Assembly: GCA_003162615.1 (NCBI GenBank)
Contig: PMNG01000067.1
Span: 3,328-25,347 of the forward strand
DNA: 22,020 nt
Origin: Methanothrix sp.
GTDB taxonomy: Archaea > Halobacteriota > Methanosarcinia > Methanotrichales > Methanotrichaceae
Reading direction: 5' to 3'
This document shows positions 1-6,358 of the stretch, in pieces. How positions within the stretch are numbered: position 1 is the stretch's first letter; every line of letters begins with the position of its first letter. The translations under genes were made by a program, and so were the position numbers. The notes under the pieces were generated by a model. It worked only from the letters and a program-made list of their open reading frames with translations. It did no database searches and was not told the DNA's origin.

Positions 1-219
1 GAAATCGCGAGGAATGTGCTGCTCATATGCAAGCAAGATGCTGCTACAAAGAACAGAATCATCTGCCGAGCCAATCTCAATTCCAAGACTGCAAGTGTCC
101 ACCTGAACTGGCTTATGGACCGTGAATTGATTATGAAGGAGGAGAACCTCTTCAAAATAACACCAAAAGGGGACGAATTGTTATTGAATCTGAAGGGTGT
201 GTCTCCGCTCCTCGCCTAG
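1..219 (+). CDS. Winged-helix transcriptional regulator, COG3432-like (5' partial)
   Basis: The frame is open from base 1 (it begins EIARN...), so the true start lies outside the window; the GTG at 16 is probably internal. The visible 72 residues read as a winged helix: a helix with ICKQDAATKNRI, a recognition region (RANLNSKTASVHLNWL), then a wing ending in FKITPKGDELL. This matches small archaeal winged-helix regulators of the COG3432 type, which are usually about 80-100 residues, so little is missing. It ends at TAG 217-219. The next gene has its own TATA box about 100 nt downstream, so the two are probably transcribed separately. The target is unknown; the family call rests on motif shape only. 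Confidence 0.7.
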   Translation, partial: EIARNVLLICKQDAATKNRIICRANLNSKTASVHLNWLMDRELIMKEENLFKITPKGDELLLNLKGVSPLLA

Positions 220-321
220 AGCTGACTAGACTCCACCAGCATAATTGATTGGACTGTATCCAGCAGTCTTTGTTCCTACCTGACGGCAATCGATCACACG
301 GAAGTGTGCAGCGGAAGTGCC

Positions 322-329
322 TATAAATA
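322..329 (+). promoter_or_regulatory. TATA box for the DUF1699 gene
   Basis: TATAAATA preceded by a purine-rich stretch that could serve as a BRE. The expected transcription start is near 350, only a few bases before the ATG at 358. This decides the start codon: the in-frame GTG at 304 lies upstream of the TATA box and cannot be used from this promoter. Confidence 0.6.
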
Positions 330-357
330 TATTAGATCCAAAATTGGACGAGACAAT

Positions 358-765
358 ATGAGACTTAGAGTAGTTAGCGGAAAATCTGAGATTCCCAATC
401 TCAATCCCAATGAAAAGATGGTCCATCTGGCCTTCAGAGCCTCGAATGTCGATTTCCTCAACCTGATGCAGCGATGCCCACGACTCAGAACGATCCAGGT
501 GCCTCACTCCTATCAGAAGACAATGTCCGATGCCATCCAGGTATTCCTGGAGATGCAGGGCATTGAGCTGCTAGAGGGCGACGTGTGGGGACATAGAAAG
601 GACCTGGACGAGTACTACACCGTTGACGAAGCTACAATAGAGGAGATTCGCACTCTTGCTGCGAGCGGTGCATCCGCGGAAGATATGGCAAACCAGATTC
701 AGAAGAAGGCAAAACTCGGAGCCGATCTGATCAAGTACATCGCCAAGACTGAGGTTCCCGCCTGA
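358..765 (+). CDS. DUF1699 family protein
   Basis: A 135-residue soluble protein of the archaeal DUF1699 family, function unknown. Recognisable features are the MRLRVVSGKSEIPNL start, NPNEKMVHLAFRAS, a central VFLEMQGIELLEGDVWGHRK block with an acidic DEYYTVDE continuation, and a helical C-terminus. The family is known to me mainly from methanogens. The GTG at 304 would add 18 residues but lies upstream of the TATA box at 322-329; the family N-terminus matches ATG 358. The leader would be very short, and no clear SD is visible. It stands alone: the preceding regulator ends about 140 nt upstream and a long gene-free stretch follows. No catalytic motif is evident. Confidence 0.8.
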   Translation: MRLRVVSGKSEIPNLNPNEKMVHLAFRASNVDFLNLMQRCPRLRTIQVPHSYQKTMSDAIQVFLEMQGIELLEGDVWGHRKDLDEYYTVDEATIEEIRTLAASGASAEDMANQIQKKAKLGADLIKYIAKTEVPA

Positions 766-1732
766 GTCCAATACCATGAGGCAGGTGTATCTGGCTCAAC
801 CAATTCCTCATCCCTATGTGGTCTATTTGTGGGTTGTCGGTTTGTTAGCTGTTGAGATATCGTCAAAGGGACATCTCATTCAGATCCAGTTGACTATACC
901 GGTCTCTACCTGTGGTTGCGTGGTTGAATCTGGCTTCGCTTGAATTACATTCGTCTGGACAATATCGAGAATGCCTCATGAAGTTCTTGAGACAAAATAT
1001 TTTCCTTAGCCCGGCCTTAAAATGCCAGAACACAACGCTTAGGTCCACATCGTCACCGGTCGCTCCTGTTTTGCACCTCAATTTGAGGTATCGCCTTTCG
1101 AGCTTTTAGATTTGAATTTTTGAATTCGAGTTTGAGCGATATAGAAAGCAAATACCTGGATCCGAATAGAGCCCAAACGTTGACTGCAGCCAAAGAAGCA
1201 AAGTTTATATCGTGGTATGTTGTAGCATGGTTGGACGAGCACTGAGACTCAATCGCTCTCAATACGTGACGCCGAAATAGGCTCGTGACAAATGATTATA
1301 GTATATCGACAACTACATCACAGGAGGGAGGAGCTGTTCCAGGAGCGCGGCGGATTATTGCCGCGTTCCGGGGGCTGTAATTGCGTATCACAAGTCTTTT
1401 CTTAAGTGTTGGTCTTATACCTTTAGCTAACCCCTTTAGACATGACAGGCAGATAAAAGAAAACAAGGTCGTTTCTTCATAAATACTAAGAGGTTCGGAC
1501 AATATTATGGCGGTTAACACCGGCTGTGCATCACCGAAGAAATCTAATGAAGTTTAATTGCTAGATAGTTAACTCCGCCATCCATCGTGTACAGATGAAC
1601 GGCAATTATCATTAGCAAGTACTTAAGTTAACTGTAGTTTGCGCACGGTGCCGCGGCGGCTCATGTCTTCAAAGAATTTGTCGTCCAGTTTTTGTGGTTG
1701 AGTCACTAATGGAAGCAAAGAGTATATCTCAT
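766..1732. other. Gene-free interval of about 970 bases
   Basis: No convincing gene was found on either strand. Open frames here are short, overlap one another in several frames and have low-complexity or unnatural compositions. No tRNA-like T-arm with a matching acceptor was seen. What is present: a perfect 7-bp inverted repeat at 1075-1089 (ACCTCAA/TTGAGGT around one T), TATA-like sequences near 1203 and 1297, a GC-rich hairpin at 1342-1369, and the 8-bp palindrome GCCGCGGC near 1650. It may be a decayed region or hold an RNA. Confidence 0.5.
1342..1369. other. GC-rich hairpin in the intergenic interval
   Basis: GGAGCGCGGC (1342-1351) pairs with GCCGCGTTCC (1360-1369) through ten consecutive pairs, one of them G-U on the plus strand, around the 8-base loop GGATTATT. 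A TATA-like sequence (TTATAGTATAT) sits about 45 nt upstream on the plus strand. No T-run follows, so it does not look like a simple terminator. Confidence 0.4.
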
Positions 1733-2641
1733 TTAAAAATGATTAATCTTACAAGAATCGCTCTTCCCAAAATACGGCTCCCTGCGCTCATTCGTAATCT
1801 TGAGCAGCTCCTTAATCATCTCACAGTCACAGGTTTCGATATCGACAAGATTGTCGTTCCGCAAGAGGCAGGGCTTCAGCTTCCCGTCCGAAGTGACCCG
1901 AATCCTCGTGCAGTTAGCACAGAACTCTGTGTTGTCCATGGGCCGCACAACCTCAACCTCGGCTCCATCCAGGAAGTACTTCTTCCTGCGGTGCATCTCT
2001 CTAGTCACAACCTTGTCCGCACAGACCTGAAGCCGGCCCTCAATCGCCTCGATGTCCCCGGAGATCCCTAGGCCGTTCAGGTCCATCAGCTCGATCAACT
2101 GTAGAATCAGGCCTCTGTCACGGGAAAAGTCGATCAGCTCTGGAATCTCGTTTTCGTTTTCACGAAGCACGACCACGTTCAGCTTTATGGGCAATAGACA
2201 AGCATCCTTGGCAGCCTCAATTCCATCGATGACCTTTTCCATATCGCCCTCTCTGCCTCCGGTGATCGATCTGTAGGTTTTTGGGTTCAGAGAATCCAGG
2301 CTTATGTTAACCCTGTTCAGTCCGGCCTCAGCCAATGATCCTGCTCGATCCGCAAGAAAGATCCCGTTTGTTGTAAGTGACAGGTCTAGGCAATCAGGCA
2401 TCTCGGACAAGATGTCTTCCAGGTCGCCACGCATCAGAGGCTCGCCTCCCGTGAATTTGACGGAGTGCATTCCAAGGTCAACGGCTGCCTTGGCCAAGTT
2501 TGCCGCCATCTCGCAGGAGATCTCGTCCTTGTGCGCAACGTCCCCTTCGTGGTGGCAATAAATGCAATTCAGGTTGCACCTGGAGGTGAGGGCCATGCGC
2601 AGACCGGTAGCCTTCCTGCCGAAGGGATCAACCAGGATCAT
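1733..2641 (-). CDS. moaA: GTP 3',8-cyclase MoaA (radical SAM)
   Basis: A 302-residue radical SAM enzyme that converts GTP to 3',8-cyclo-GTP, the first step of molybdopterin/tungstopterin synthesis. The SAM-binding cluster motif is C22-NLN-C26-IY-C29. The following FTGGEPLMRGDLEDIL and LTTNGIFL segments are typical of MoaA. The second, substrate-binding [4Fe-4S] cluster is C241-AN-C244 followed 13 residues later by C258 (KLKPC), the spacing that separates MoaA from other radical SAM proteins. The pterin cofactor would serve formylmethanofuran dehydrogenase. Oddity: the C-terminus ends KINHF and lacks the Gly-Gly tail known from bacterial MoaA. It starts at ATG 2641 with only a weak SD; a TATA-like TAAAATAG about 26 nt upstream suggests a nearly leaderless mRNA. 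No other molybdopterin gene lies in the window. Confidence 0.93.
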   Translation of the reverse strand: MILVDPFGRKATGLRMALTSRCNLNCIYCHHEGDVAHKDEISCEMAANLAKAAVDLGMHSVKFTGGEPLMRGDLEDILSEMPDCLDLSLTTNGIFLADRAGSLAEAGLNRVNISLDSLNPKTYRSITGGREGDMEKVIDGIEAAKDACLLPIKLNVVVLRENENEIPELIDFSRDRGLILQLIELMDLNGLGISGDIEAIEGRLQVCADKVVTREMHRRKKYFLDGAEVEVVRPMDNTEFCANCTRIRVTSDGKLKPCLLRNDNLVDIETCDCEMIKELLKITNERREPYFGKSDSCKINHF

Positions 2642-2668
2642 TCAGCCAATCCATCGGGCTTCTACTAT

Positions 2669-2689
2669 TTTAGCCTTGGTTGGGCTAAA
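2669..2689. promoter_or_regulatory. Inverted repeat between the membrane-protein gene and moaA
   Basis: TTTAGCC (2669-2675) and GGCTAAA (2683-2689) form a perfect 7-bp inverted repeat with a 7-base spacer, beside the TATA-like element of moaA. Read on the minus strand it follows the stop of the membrane-protein gene (2704) and is followed by AAATAG rather than a T-run. It could be an operator for moaA or a weak terminator of the upstream gene. Confidence 0.4.
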
Positions 2690-2703
2690 TGGCATGGCCT
2701 GAA

Positions 2704-3096
2704 TTAGTACTCAATCTCTCCCAAGCTTCGCTTAAGATAGTTGAGCAGTGTCGTGGCAACGATCATGCACACAGCCAGGCCGGATAGGAGCTCCTCCCAC
2801 CCCAGACGGTTCATCGATCCGAAGTAGACAATACCGCCGGAGATCAGAGTCATGATGAGTGTCACGATGAGGGAGACGAGCAAGGACCACATTATCGACC
2901 CCACCTCATACCGTTCGAAGAAGGAGGCTGACATCACGAAGGAGATGGCTGCCAGGATGAGTATAACGGGGGTCGGAAGCGGCGTTCCGTACCTGAACAG
3001 GTAGATCAGGCCCATTGCCAGGACCATGATCACCAGGGCCAGGAGCCCTGAGGCGACAAAGGCCTTGAGAAAGTAGTTCTCCACACTAAGCTCCAT
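2704..3096 (-). CDS. Hypothetical four-helix membrane protein
   Basis: A 130-residue integral membrane protein with about four hydrophobic segments, near residues 12-34, 42-60, 67-90 and 102-118. These are joined by short loops, one carrying FFERYEVGS and one carrying GSMNRLGWEE. There is no recognisable catalytic or binding motif and I do not know the family. The ATG at 3096 is supported by an SD-like AGGGTGA about 7 nt upstream, and a TATA-like TTTATATT lies further up on the minus strand near 3134-3141. It diverges from the symporter gene and lies 62 nt upstream of moaA on the same strand, so it could be co-transcribed with moaA. Confidence 0.65.
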   Translation of the reverse strand: MELSVENYFLKAFVASGLLALVIMVLAMGLIYLFRYGTPLPTPVILILAAISFVMSASFFERYEVGSIMWSLLVSLIVTLIMTLISGGIVYFGSMNRLGWEELLSGLAVCMIVATTLLNYLKRSLGEIEY

Positions 3097-3162
3097 CCCA
3101 GTTCACCCTATCTTTATACGAACATATTGAATATAAAGATTGTGTATAGTTCTTCGCAACCT

Positions 3163-3170
3163 TTAAATAT
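3163..3170 (+). promoter_or_regulatory. TATA box of the symporter gene
   Basis: A TTTAAATAT core within CCTTTAAATATTG. Transcription is expected to start near 3192, giving a leader of about 40 nt that contains the SD GGAGAGG at 3220-3226. The 9-bp inverted repeat at 3170-3202 begins at the edge of this box and spans the expected start site. Confidence 0.55.
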
Positions 3171-3202
3171 TGTAAACCCCATCGCAAAGGCGCGGTTTAC
3201 AA
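3170..3202. promoter_or_regulatory. Perfect 9-bp inverted repeat over the symporter start site (candidate operator)
   Basis: TTGTAAACC (3170-3178) and GGTTTACAA (3194-3202) are exact reverse complements separated by 15 bases. Half-site centres are 24 bp apart, a little over two helical turns. The position between TATA box and coding region is where archaeal repressors act. In RNA the left half may lie outside the transcript, which favours a DNA operator over a leader hairpin. Confidence 0.55.
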
Positions 3203-3231
3203 ATCGAGGATCACTGCCAGGAGAGGTGTAA

Positions 3232-4599
3232 TTGGACGCAACAGACCAAACCATAGCGGTCATGATCAGCTACTTCATCGTCATGATTGTCATAGGAGCA
3301 ATCAGTGCCAAGCGAGTCACGGGTCTGGATGAGTTTCACCTGGCTGGCAGAAGAGTGAGGTACGTCATGCTCACGTCAACTATTTGTGCCACCATCGTTG
3401 GGGCGTCGGCTACTGTGGGCATGGCCGGCCTCGGCTTTAAGGAAGGACTAACGGGTGCCTGGTGGATGCTGTCCGGAACAGTCGGCCTGCTGGTCCTGTC
3501 CGTCTTTTTTGCCCAGAAGATCAGGGCAAAGGGCTGCTACACGCTGCCCGAGCTTATAGGAACATTCTACGGTGAAAAGGTTAGAACTGCATCCTCGCTA
3601 CTAATAATCATCTCCTGGATTGGGGTGATCTGTGTCCAGATCATAGCATCGGGAAAGGTTCTCAACGCCTTGTTCGGCGGCAGCGAGCAGATGTTTATGG
3701 CAGCATCAGCCCTGGTCTTCATCCTCTATACCGTCCAGGGAGGGCAACACTCCATTGTCCGGACCGATCTGGTTCAGTTTTTGATAATCCTCGCGGGCAT
3801 AGTGCTTCTCCTATCCAGGACGTTGGATGCCACGGGCTTCGCGTTTCTGAAGGCACAGAGCTTCCCTGTATCTCTAGAAAGGGATGCAGTTGGAGTTTTA
3901 TCCATGATCCTCGTCGTGGGGTCCACATACTTAGTAGGGCCCGACATATATTCCCGCATCTTCTTGGCAAAAGACTCTGATACGGCCAGAGGCTCTGTCA
4001 TGATGGCCGCTTTAATCCTGGTGCCACTGGCCTTTGCCATCACCATCTTAGGAATATCAGCAAAGATTCTTTTTCCCGGTATTCAGGCCGAGCAGGCTCT
4101 ACCCGTTCTGATGATGGGCATGCTCTCACCCCTCGAGAGGGGCATCGTAGGATCTGCCCTTCTGGCTGCGTTCATGTCCTCGGCGGCCACGCCCCTAATG
4201 ACAGCCACAACCACCATGGCGCTTGACCTCTACCGTAAGGCCAGACCGTCATCAGGAGTTCCTGAACTCATGAGAACATCCAGGTTGGGAGCTGTCACCA
4301 TTGGATTGGCAGCTCTGGCCCTGGCTCTGACAGGATCTGGGATAATAGCAATGCTCTTCTCAGTTTACACCATATTCACCAGCGGAATGCTGGTGCCTGT
4401 GATCGGTGGATTCTATAAGGAAAAGCTTGGACTCACTTCTTTGGGAGCGCTAACAGCCCTGGTTGGAGGTGGTCTCACAGGCATACTTTGGGGAAAGAGC
4501 TATCCACTGCTGGGCTTGGCTGTTTCTGCTGTTCTGTTGATCGTTGTCAGCTTGATTGACCGCAGGCACGCAAAGGCTGGACCTGCTACTGCCGGTTGA
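3232..4599 (+). CDS. Sodium:solute symporter family (SSF) permease
   Basis: A 455-residue polytopic membrane protein with about 13 hydrophobic segments and the SSF signature near the N-terminus: VTGLDEFHLAGRR, then a GASATVGMAGLGFKEGLTGAWW block, and later VGPDIYSRIFLAKD and AAFMSSAATPLMTATTTMALD. SSF proteins take up a solute with sodium; the family includes carriers for proline, pantothenate, sugars and acetate. The substrate cannot be read from the sequence. The start is TTG 3232: a stop codon sits directly before it in frame (3229-3231) and GGAGAGG lies about 5 nt upstream, so the later ATG at 3262 is unlikely. The gene stands alone with its own TATA box and a striking palindrome, so it is probably regulated, perhaps by substrate. 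Confidence 0.88.
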   Translation: MDATDQTIAVMISYFIVMIVIGAISAKRVTGLDEFHLAGRRVRYVMLTSTICATIVGASATVGMAGLGFKEGLTGAWWMLSGTVGLLVLSVFFAQKIRAKGCYTLPELIGTFYGEKVRTASSLLIIISWIGVICVQIIASGKVLNALFGGSEQMFMAASALVFILYTVQGGQHSIVRTDLVQFLIILAGIVLLLSRTLDATGFAFLKAQSFPVSLERDAVGVLSMILVVGSTYLVGPDIYSRIFLAKDSDTARGSVMMAALILVPLAFAITILGISAKILFPGIQAEQALPVLMMGMLSPLERGIVGSALLAAFMSSAATPLMTATTTMALDLYRKARPSSGVPELMRTSRLGAVTIGLAALALALTGSGIIAMLFSVYTIFTSGMLVPVIGGFYKEKLGLTSLGALTALVGGGLTGILWGKSYPLLGLAVSAVLLIVVSLIDRRHAKAGPATAG

Positions 4600-5166
4600 T
4601 TTGGCGGGTTTTTAGGAATCCTCTCGGGTCTCGCGAAAGAGTTCAATCCTCGTTACGGTGGAACTTGTACTCAGACGGGGATGCGTAGCCCGTGCAGCAC
4701 CGCGATATACTCAGGGAACATTTTAAGATCCCGTTTTTGAAGATACATACATCGACACCGAAAGTTACACATGTTTGCTTGGATTACGTTCATTCCGCTC
4801 TTGAAATCGGCCTAACTATTCTTCTGGTTACCATGATAATCCATATACTTTAGGTGTGGATTGGTCAGCCCACCTGTCATAGTTCAATCGTGGCAAAGTG
4901 CAGCGATTCTTGGGATATAGAATCTATCGCCGAGAGTAATCGGGTTTGAACTAATTGCCTTTATAATCATGTTTATGCACGTTTTCTTAGATATCCCTGT
5001 ATTCTGGAAAATCTTAATAGAACGAAAGGAGGGAACGTTTCGCACTGGTGTTGTTTCCTGTTCCAAACGTTACTGATTCTCCTATGTCCATCGCCTCTCC
5101 GGTGCACCTTACCCCGTACGTAAGCCATGTATATATTGTCGTGCAAGTAAGAAGATGGTGTGAAAT
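4600..5166. other. Interval without a convincing gene
   Basis: A short T-run (TTTTT at about 4610) just after the symporter stop could end its transcript. A TATA-like TTTATAAT near 4964 and a good SD-like AAAGGAGGG at 5025-5033 are present, but no start codon falls at normal spacing behind the SD. The GTG frame beginning at 5048 does not look like protein. The TATATATT at 5130-5137 belongs to the cysteine-rich ORF that follows. Confidence 0.45.
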
Positions 5167-5322
5167 ATGGAATGTATGCTATGCGACTTCTGTGAAGTGG
5201 TCGTTAATGTCGATCGAAGTGACTTCAGTCTCAATGTCTTAGGGTCTTGTGGAAAACACCCGGAACTTGGAACCTTCAAAATATTGGATGGTGTGACTTG
5301 TCCTGAACAGGTTCAACGTTAG
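5167..5322 (+). CDS. Small cysteine-rich protein (candidate zinc-binding)
   Basis: A 51-residue frame starting MECMLCDFCEVV and ending GVTCPEQVQR. Cysteines at 3, 6 and 9 (C-x2-C-x2-C), then C28 in LGSCGKHPELG and C45 in DGVTCPE, suggest a treble-clef or zinc-ribbon-like metal site. A TATA box TATATATT lies at 5130-5137, placing transcription start near 5160, a few bases before ATG 5167; a weak GGTG precedes the start. Its 3' end overlaps, tail to tail, the last 47 bases of the minus-strand zinc/HTH frame at 5276-5656, so at most one of the two overlapping ends need be real. I do not recognise a family. The evidence is a clean start, a promoter and protein-like composition in an otherwise gene-poor stretch. 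Confidence 0.5.
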   Translation: MECMLCDFCEVVVNVDRSDFSLNVLGSCGKHPELGTFKILDGVTCPEQVQR

Positions 5323-5656
5323 TTTTCACAGGTGCGGCTCGTTTCAATAACCTGGGTACAGTTGATCGATAAAGGCCCAATCGTTTTGCAATATCACCCT
5401 GACCGATATCGCTGTCCACCAGCCGCGTTATCTCTTCTATTTGTTCTGGCCTAATTTTGGTGCAAAATTACAATTCCGAATCCGCGTAATATACCGATGG
5501 CACCATTGCATCACGCATGCAAATATAAGCTACTCTATGATTTCTTTGGTCATCAAATTCGTTGTCCCTTGCAAGCTGCGGACACCCGATGCAAAAACGT
5601 GGGTTGTGGTCATCGAATTTTTCAATGATTGGACACTTATCAGTCGGTCTCATCAT
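5276..5656 (-). pseudogene. Zinc-motif + helix-turn-helix protein interrupted by one in-frame TAA
   Basis: One minus-strand frame reads through two protein-like halves separated by TAA at 5468-5470. The first half (62 residues from ATG 5656) carries KCPIIEKFDDHNPRFCIGCP, with C-x13-C-x2-C spacing, then HRVAYICMRD. The second half (about 64 residues) contains IRPEQIEEITRLV, then GQGDIAKRLGLYRSTVPRLL, a clear helix-turn-helix of the kind found in transposases, resolvases and regulators. The 5' end has GAGGGG just before ATGATG, a plausible SD. The simplest reading is a 126-residue zinc/HTH DNA-binding protein disabled by one substitution. It could also be two adjacent genes, since the first half is complete and the second could restart downstream. 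TAA has no known recoding in methanogens (pyrrolysine uses TAG). The C-terminal tail overlaps the cysteine-rich ORF on the other strand. Confidence 0.55.
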
Positions 5657-5849
5657 TACCCCTCAAGTCCTAGTATCGTGGTCAAACAGCTAAATAACTT
5701 TGGGCGTGGCATTATTTGTTGTGTTGCCTAGTCAGAGTTGCACACGCCTATCCTGAACGTAGTCCATATGCGATTATGCAACTTTTCAGGCCATGAAAGA
5801 GCTTACGATATTTTTATAAATATCTTTTCGACCCCGTAAAACGTAACTT

Positions 5850-5872
5850 TGCGCTATAGGTTCTACAGCGCA
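5850..5872. other. Hairpin downstream of an AT-rich promoter-like box
   Basis: TGCGCT pairs with AGCGCA and, after one A-C mismatch, TAG pairs with CTA around the loop GTT. It lies about 30 nt downstream of the AT box at 5808-5825, so a plus-strand transcript from that box would begin with this hairpin. Confidence 0.35.
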
Positions 5873-5923
5873 TTTTCGTTTTGACCGATGCCGGTTAGTC
5901 GATAGCTGGCAATTGTCGAAAAT

Positions 5924-5947
5924 TCATTCCATAAAGTCATGGAATGA
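5924..5947 (-). terminator. Hairpin, candidate terminator of the artA-mptD operon
   Basis: TCATTCCAT and ATGGAATGA form a perfect 9-bp stem around a 6-base loop. On the minus strand it lies 85 nt past the mptD stop and is followed by ATTTTC, a short U-rich tract. It is the first strong stem after the operon. Archaeal termination mainly needs T-runs, so the call is tentative. Confidence 0.4.
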
Positions 5948-6031
5948 CGTGTACCTGGGCAGCATTTAGGCCAAAGCTTCCAGAATCATCCAGCCAAGCT
6001 AACTGAATTATCGTGCCTACTGGCAAGAGAC

Positions 6032-6358
6032 CTAAATGAGCTTCATCAATGGATAGTTCTTATCAGGATCGTACTCCAGTCTGGCCCGTACAGTCTCGCC
6101 CCGGTAATCTATCTCCACCTCTGCGAATATCATCCTTCCCTCCAGCTCTCCGTAGCCGAAGGCGTTCTCGACTAGCATCCGCCGGTCGATCCTCACATCT
6201 ACACTTCGGACGTAAGGCTGCAGGGATATGCTCTCCTTTATGGCTCGTTCGAGGCTGTCTGCTGTCTTGGAGCTTACGGGCGATCCAACGAACTGGTGAT
6301 AGAGCACCCCGAGCTTGATACCGGCTTCGAAGGCCGCTATTTCCTTATTGGTAGGCAT
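6032..6358 (-). CDS. mptD: Dihydroneopterin aldolase, archaeal MptD type
   Basis: A 108-residue protein of the COG2098/PF04038 family. The Methanocaldococcus member MptD cleaves 7,8-dihydroneopterin to 6-hydroxymethyl-7,8-dihydropterin and glycolaldehyde, a step toward tetrahydromethanopterin. The diagnostic N-terminal block is AAFEAGIKLGVLYHQFVGSP, followed by a helix with LERAIKESISLQPYV and a beta-rich C-terminus. Length fits the family. It is the last gene of the minus-strand operon and overlaps the end of pssA by 22 nt; an SD-like GGTGAT sits about 4 nt before ATG 6358. Linkage to lipid genes is not metabolically obvious, and the overlap suggests translational coupling. It is a cytoplasmic enzyme. 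No key residue appears missing, although I did not map the active site individually. Confidence 0.85.
   Translation of the reverse strand: MPTNKEIAAFEAGIKLGVLYHQFVGSPVSSKTADSLERAIKESISLQPYVRSVDVRIDRRMLVENAFGYGELEGRMIFAEVEIDYRGETVRARLEYDPDKNYPLMKLI

Larger units (their letters stand above)
5657..6031. other. Interval without a gene; hairpins and an AT-rich box
   Basis: No convincing coding frame. It holds a symmetrical AT box GATATTTTTATAAATATC (5808-5825), which could serve as TATA in either direction, and hairpins at 5850-5872 and 5924-5947. A very short frame (MPRPKLFSCL...) ends in TAATG immediately before the zinc/HTH frame, but I give it no weight as a gene. Confidence 0.4.

Noticed and set aside
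304..357. N-terminal extension of the DUF1699 protein from GTG 304
   Set aside because: The TATA box lies inside this stretch and the family N-terminus begins at ATG 358.
912..1109. Open frame of 65 codons on the plus strand
   Set aside because: It overlaps an equally long frame on the other strand, has no promoter or SD, and its composition is not protein-like.
1507..1557. Sixteen-codon frame (MAVNTGCASPKKSNEV) behind a TATA-like CATAAATAC
   Set aside because: Too short to support as a gene; the promoter-like bases could be chance in this AT-rich stretch.
1800..2707. Several plus-strand open frames opposite moaA
   Set aside because: They are antisense to a well-identified radical SAM gene and have the skewed composition of shadow frames.
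4640..4665. tRNA T-arm-like GAGTTCAATCCTC
   Set aside because: No acceptor, D-arm or anticodon stem can be formed around it.
5048..5242. Sixty-four-codon frame behind a TATA-like box and a strong SD-like AAAGGAGGG
   Set aside because: The spacing from the SD to GTG 5048 is about 14 nt, the composition is not protein-like, and it overlaps the better cysteine-rich ORF in another frame.
5468..5470. Pyrrolysine or selenocysteine readthrough of the stop in the zinc/HTH frame
   Set aside because: The stop is TAA; pyrrolysine uses TAG and selenocysteine uses TGA.
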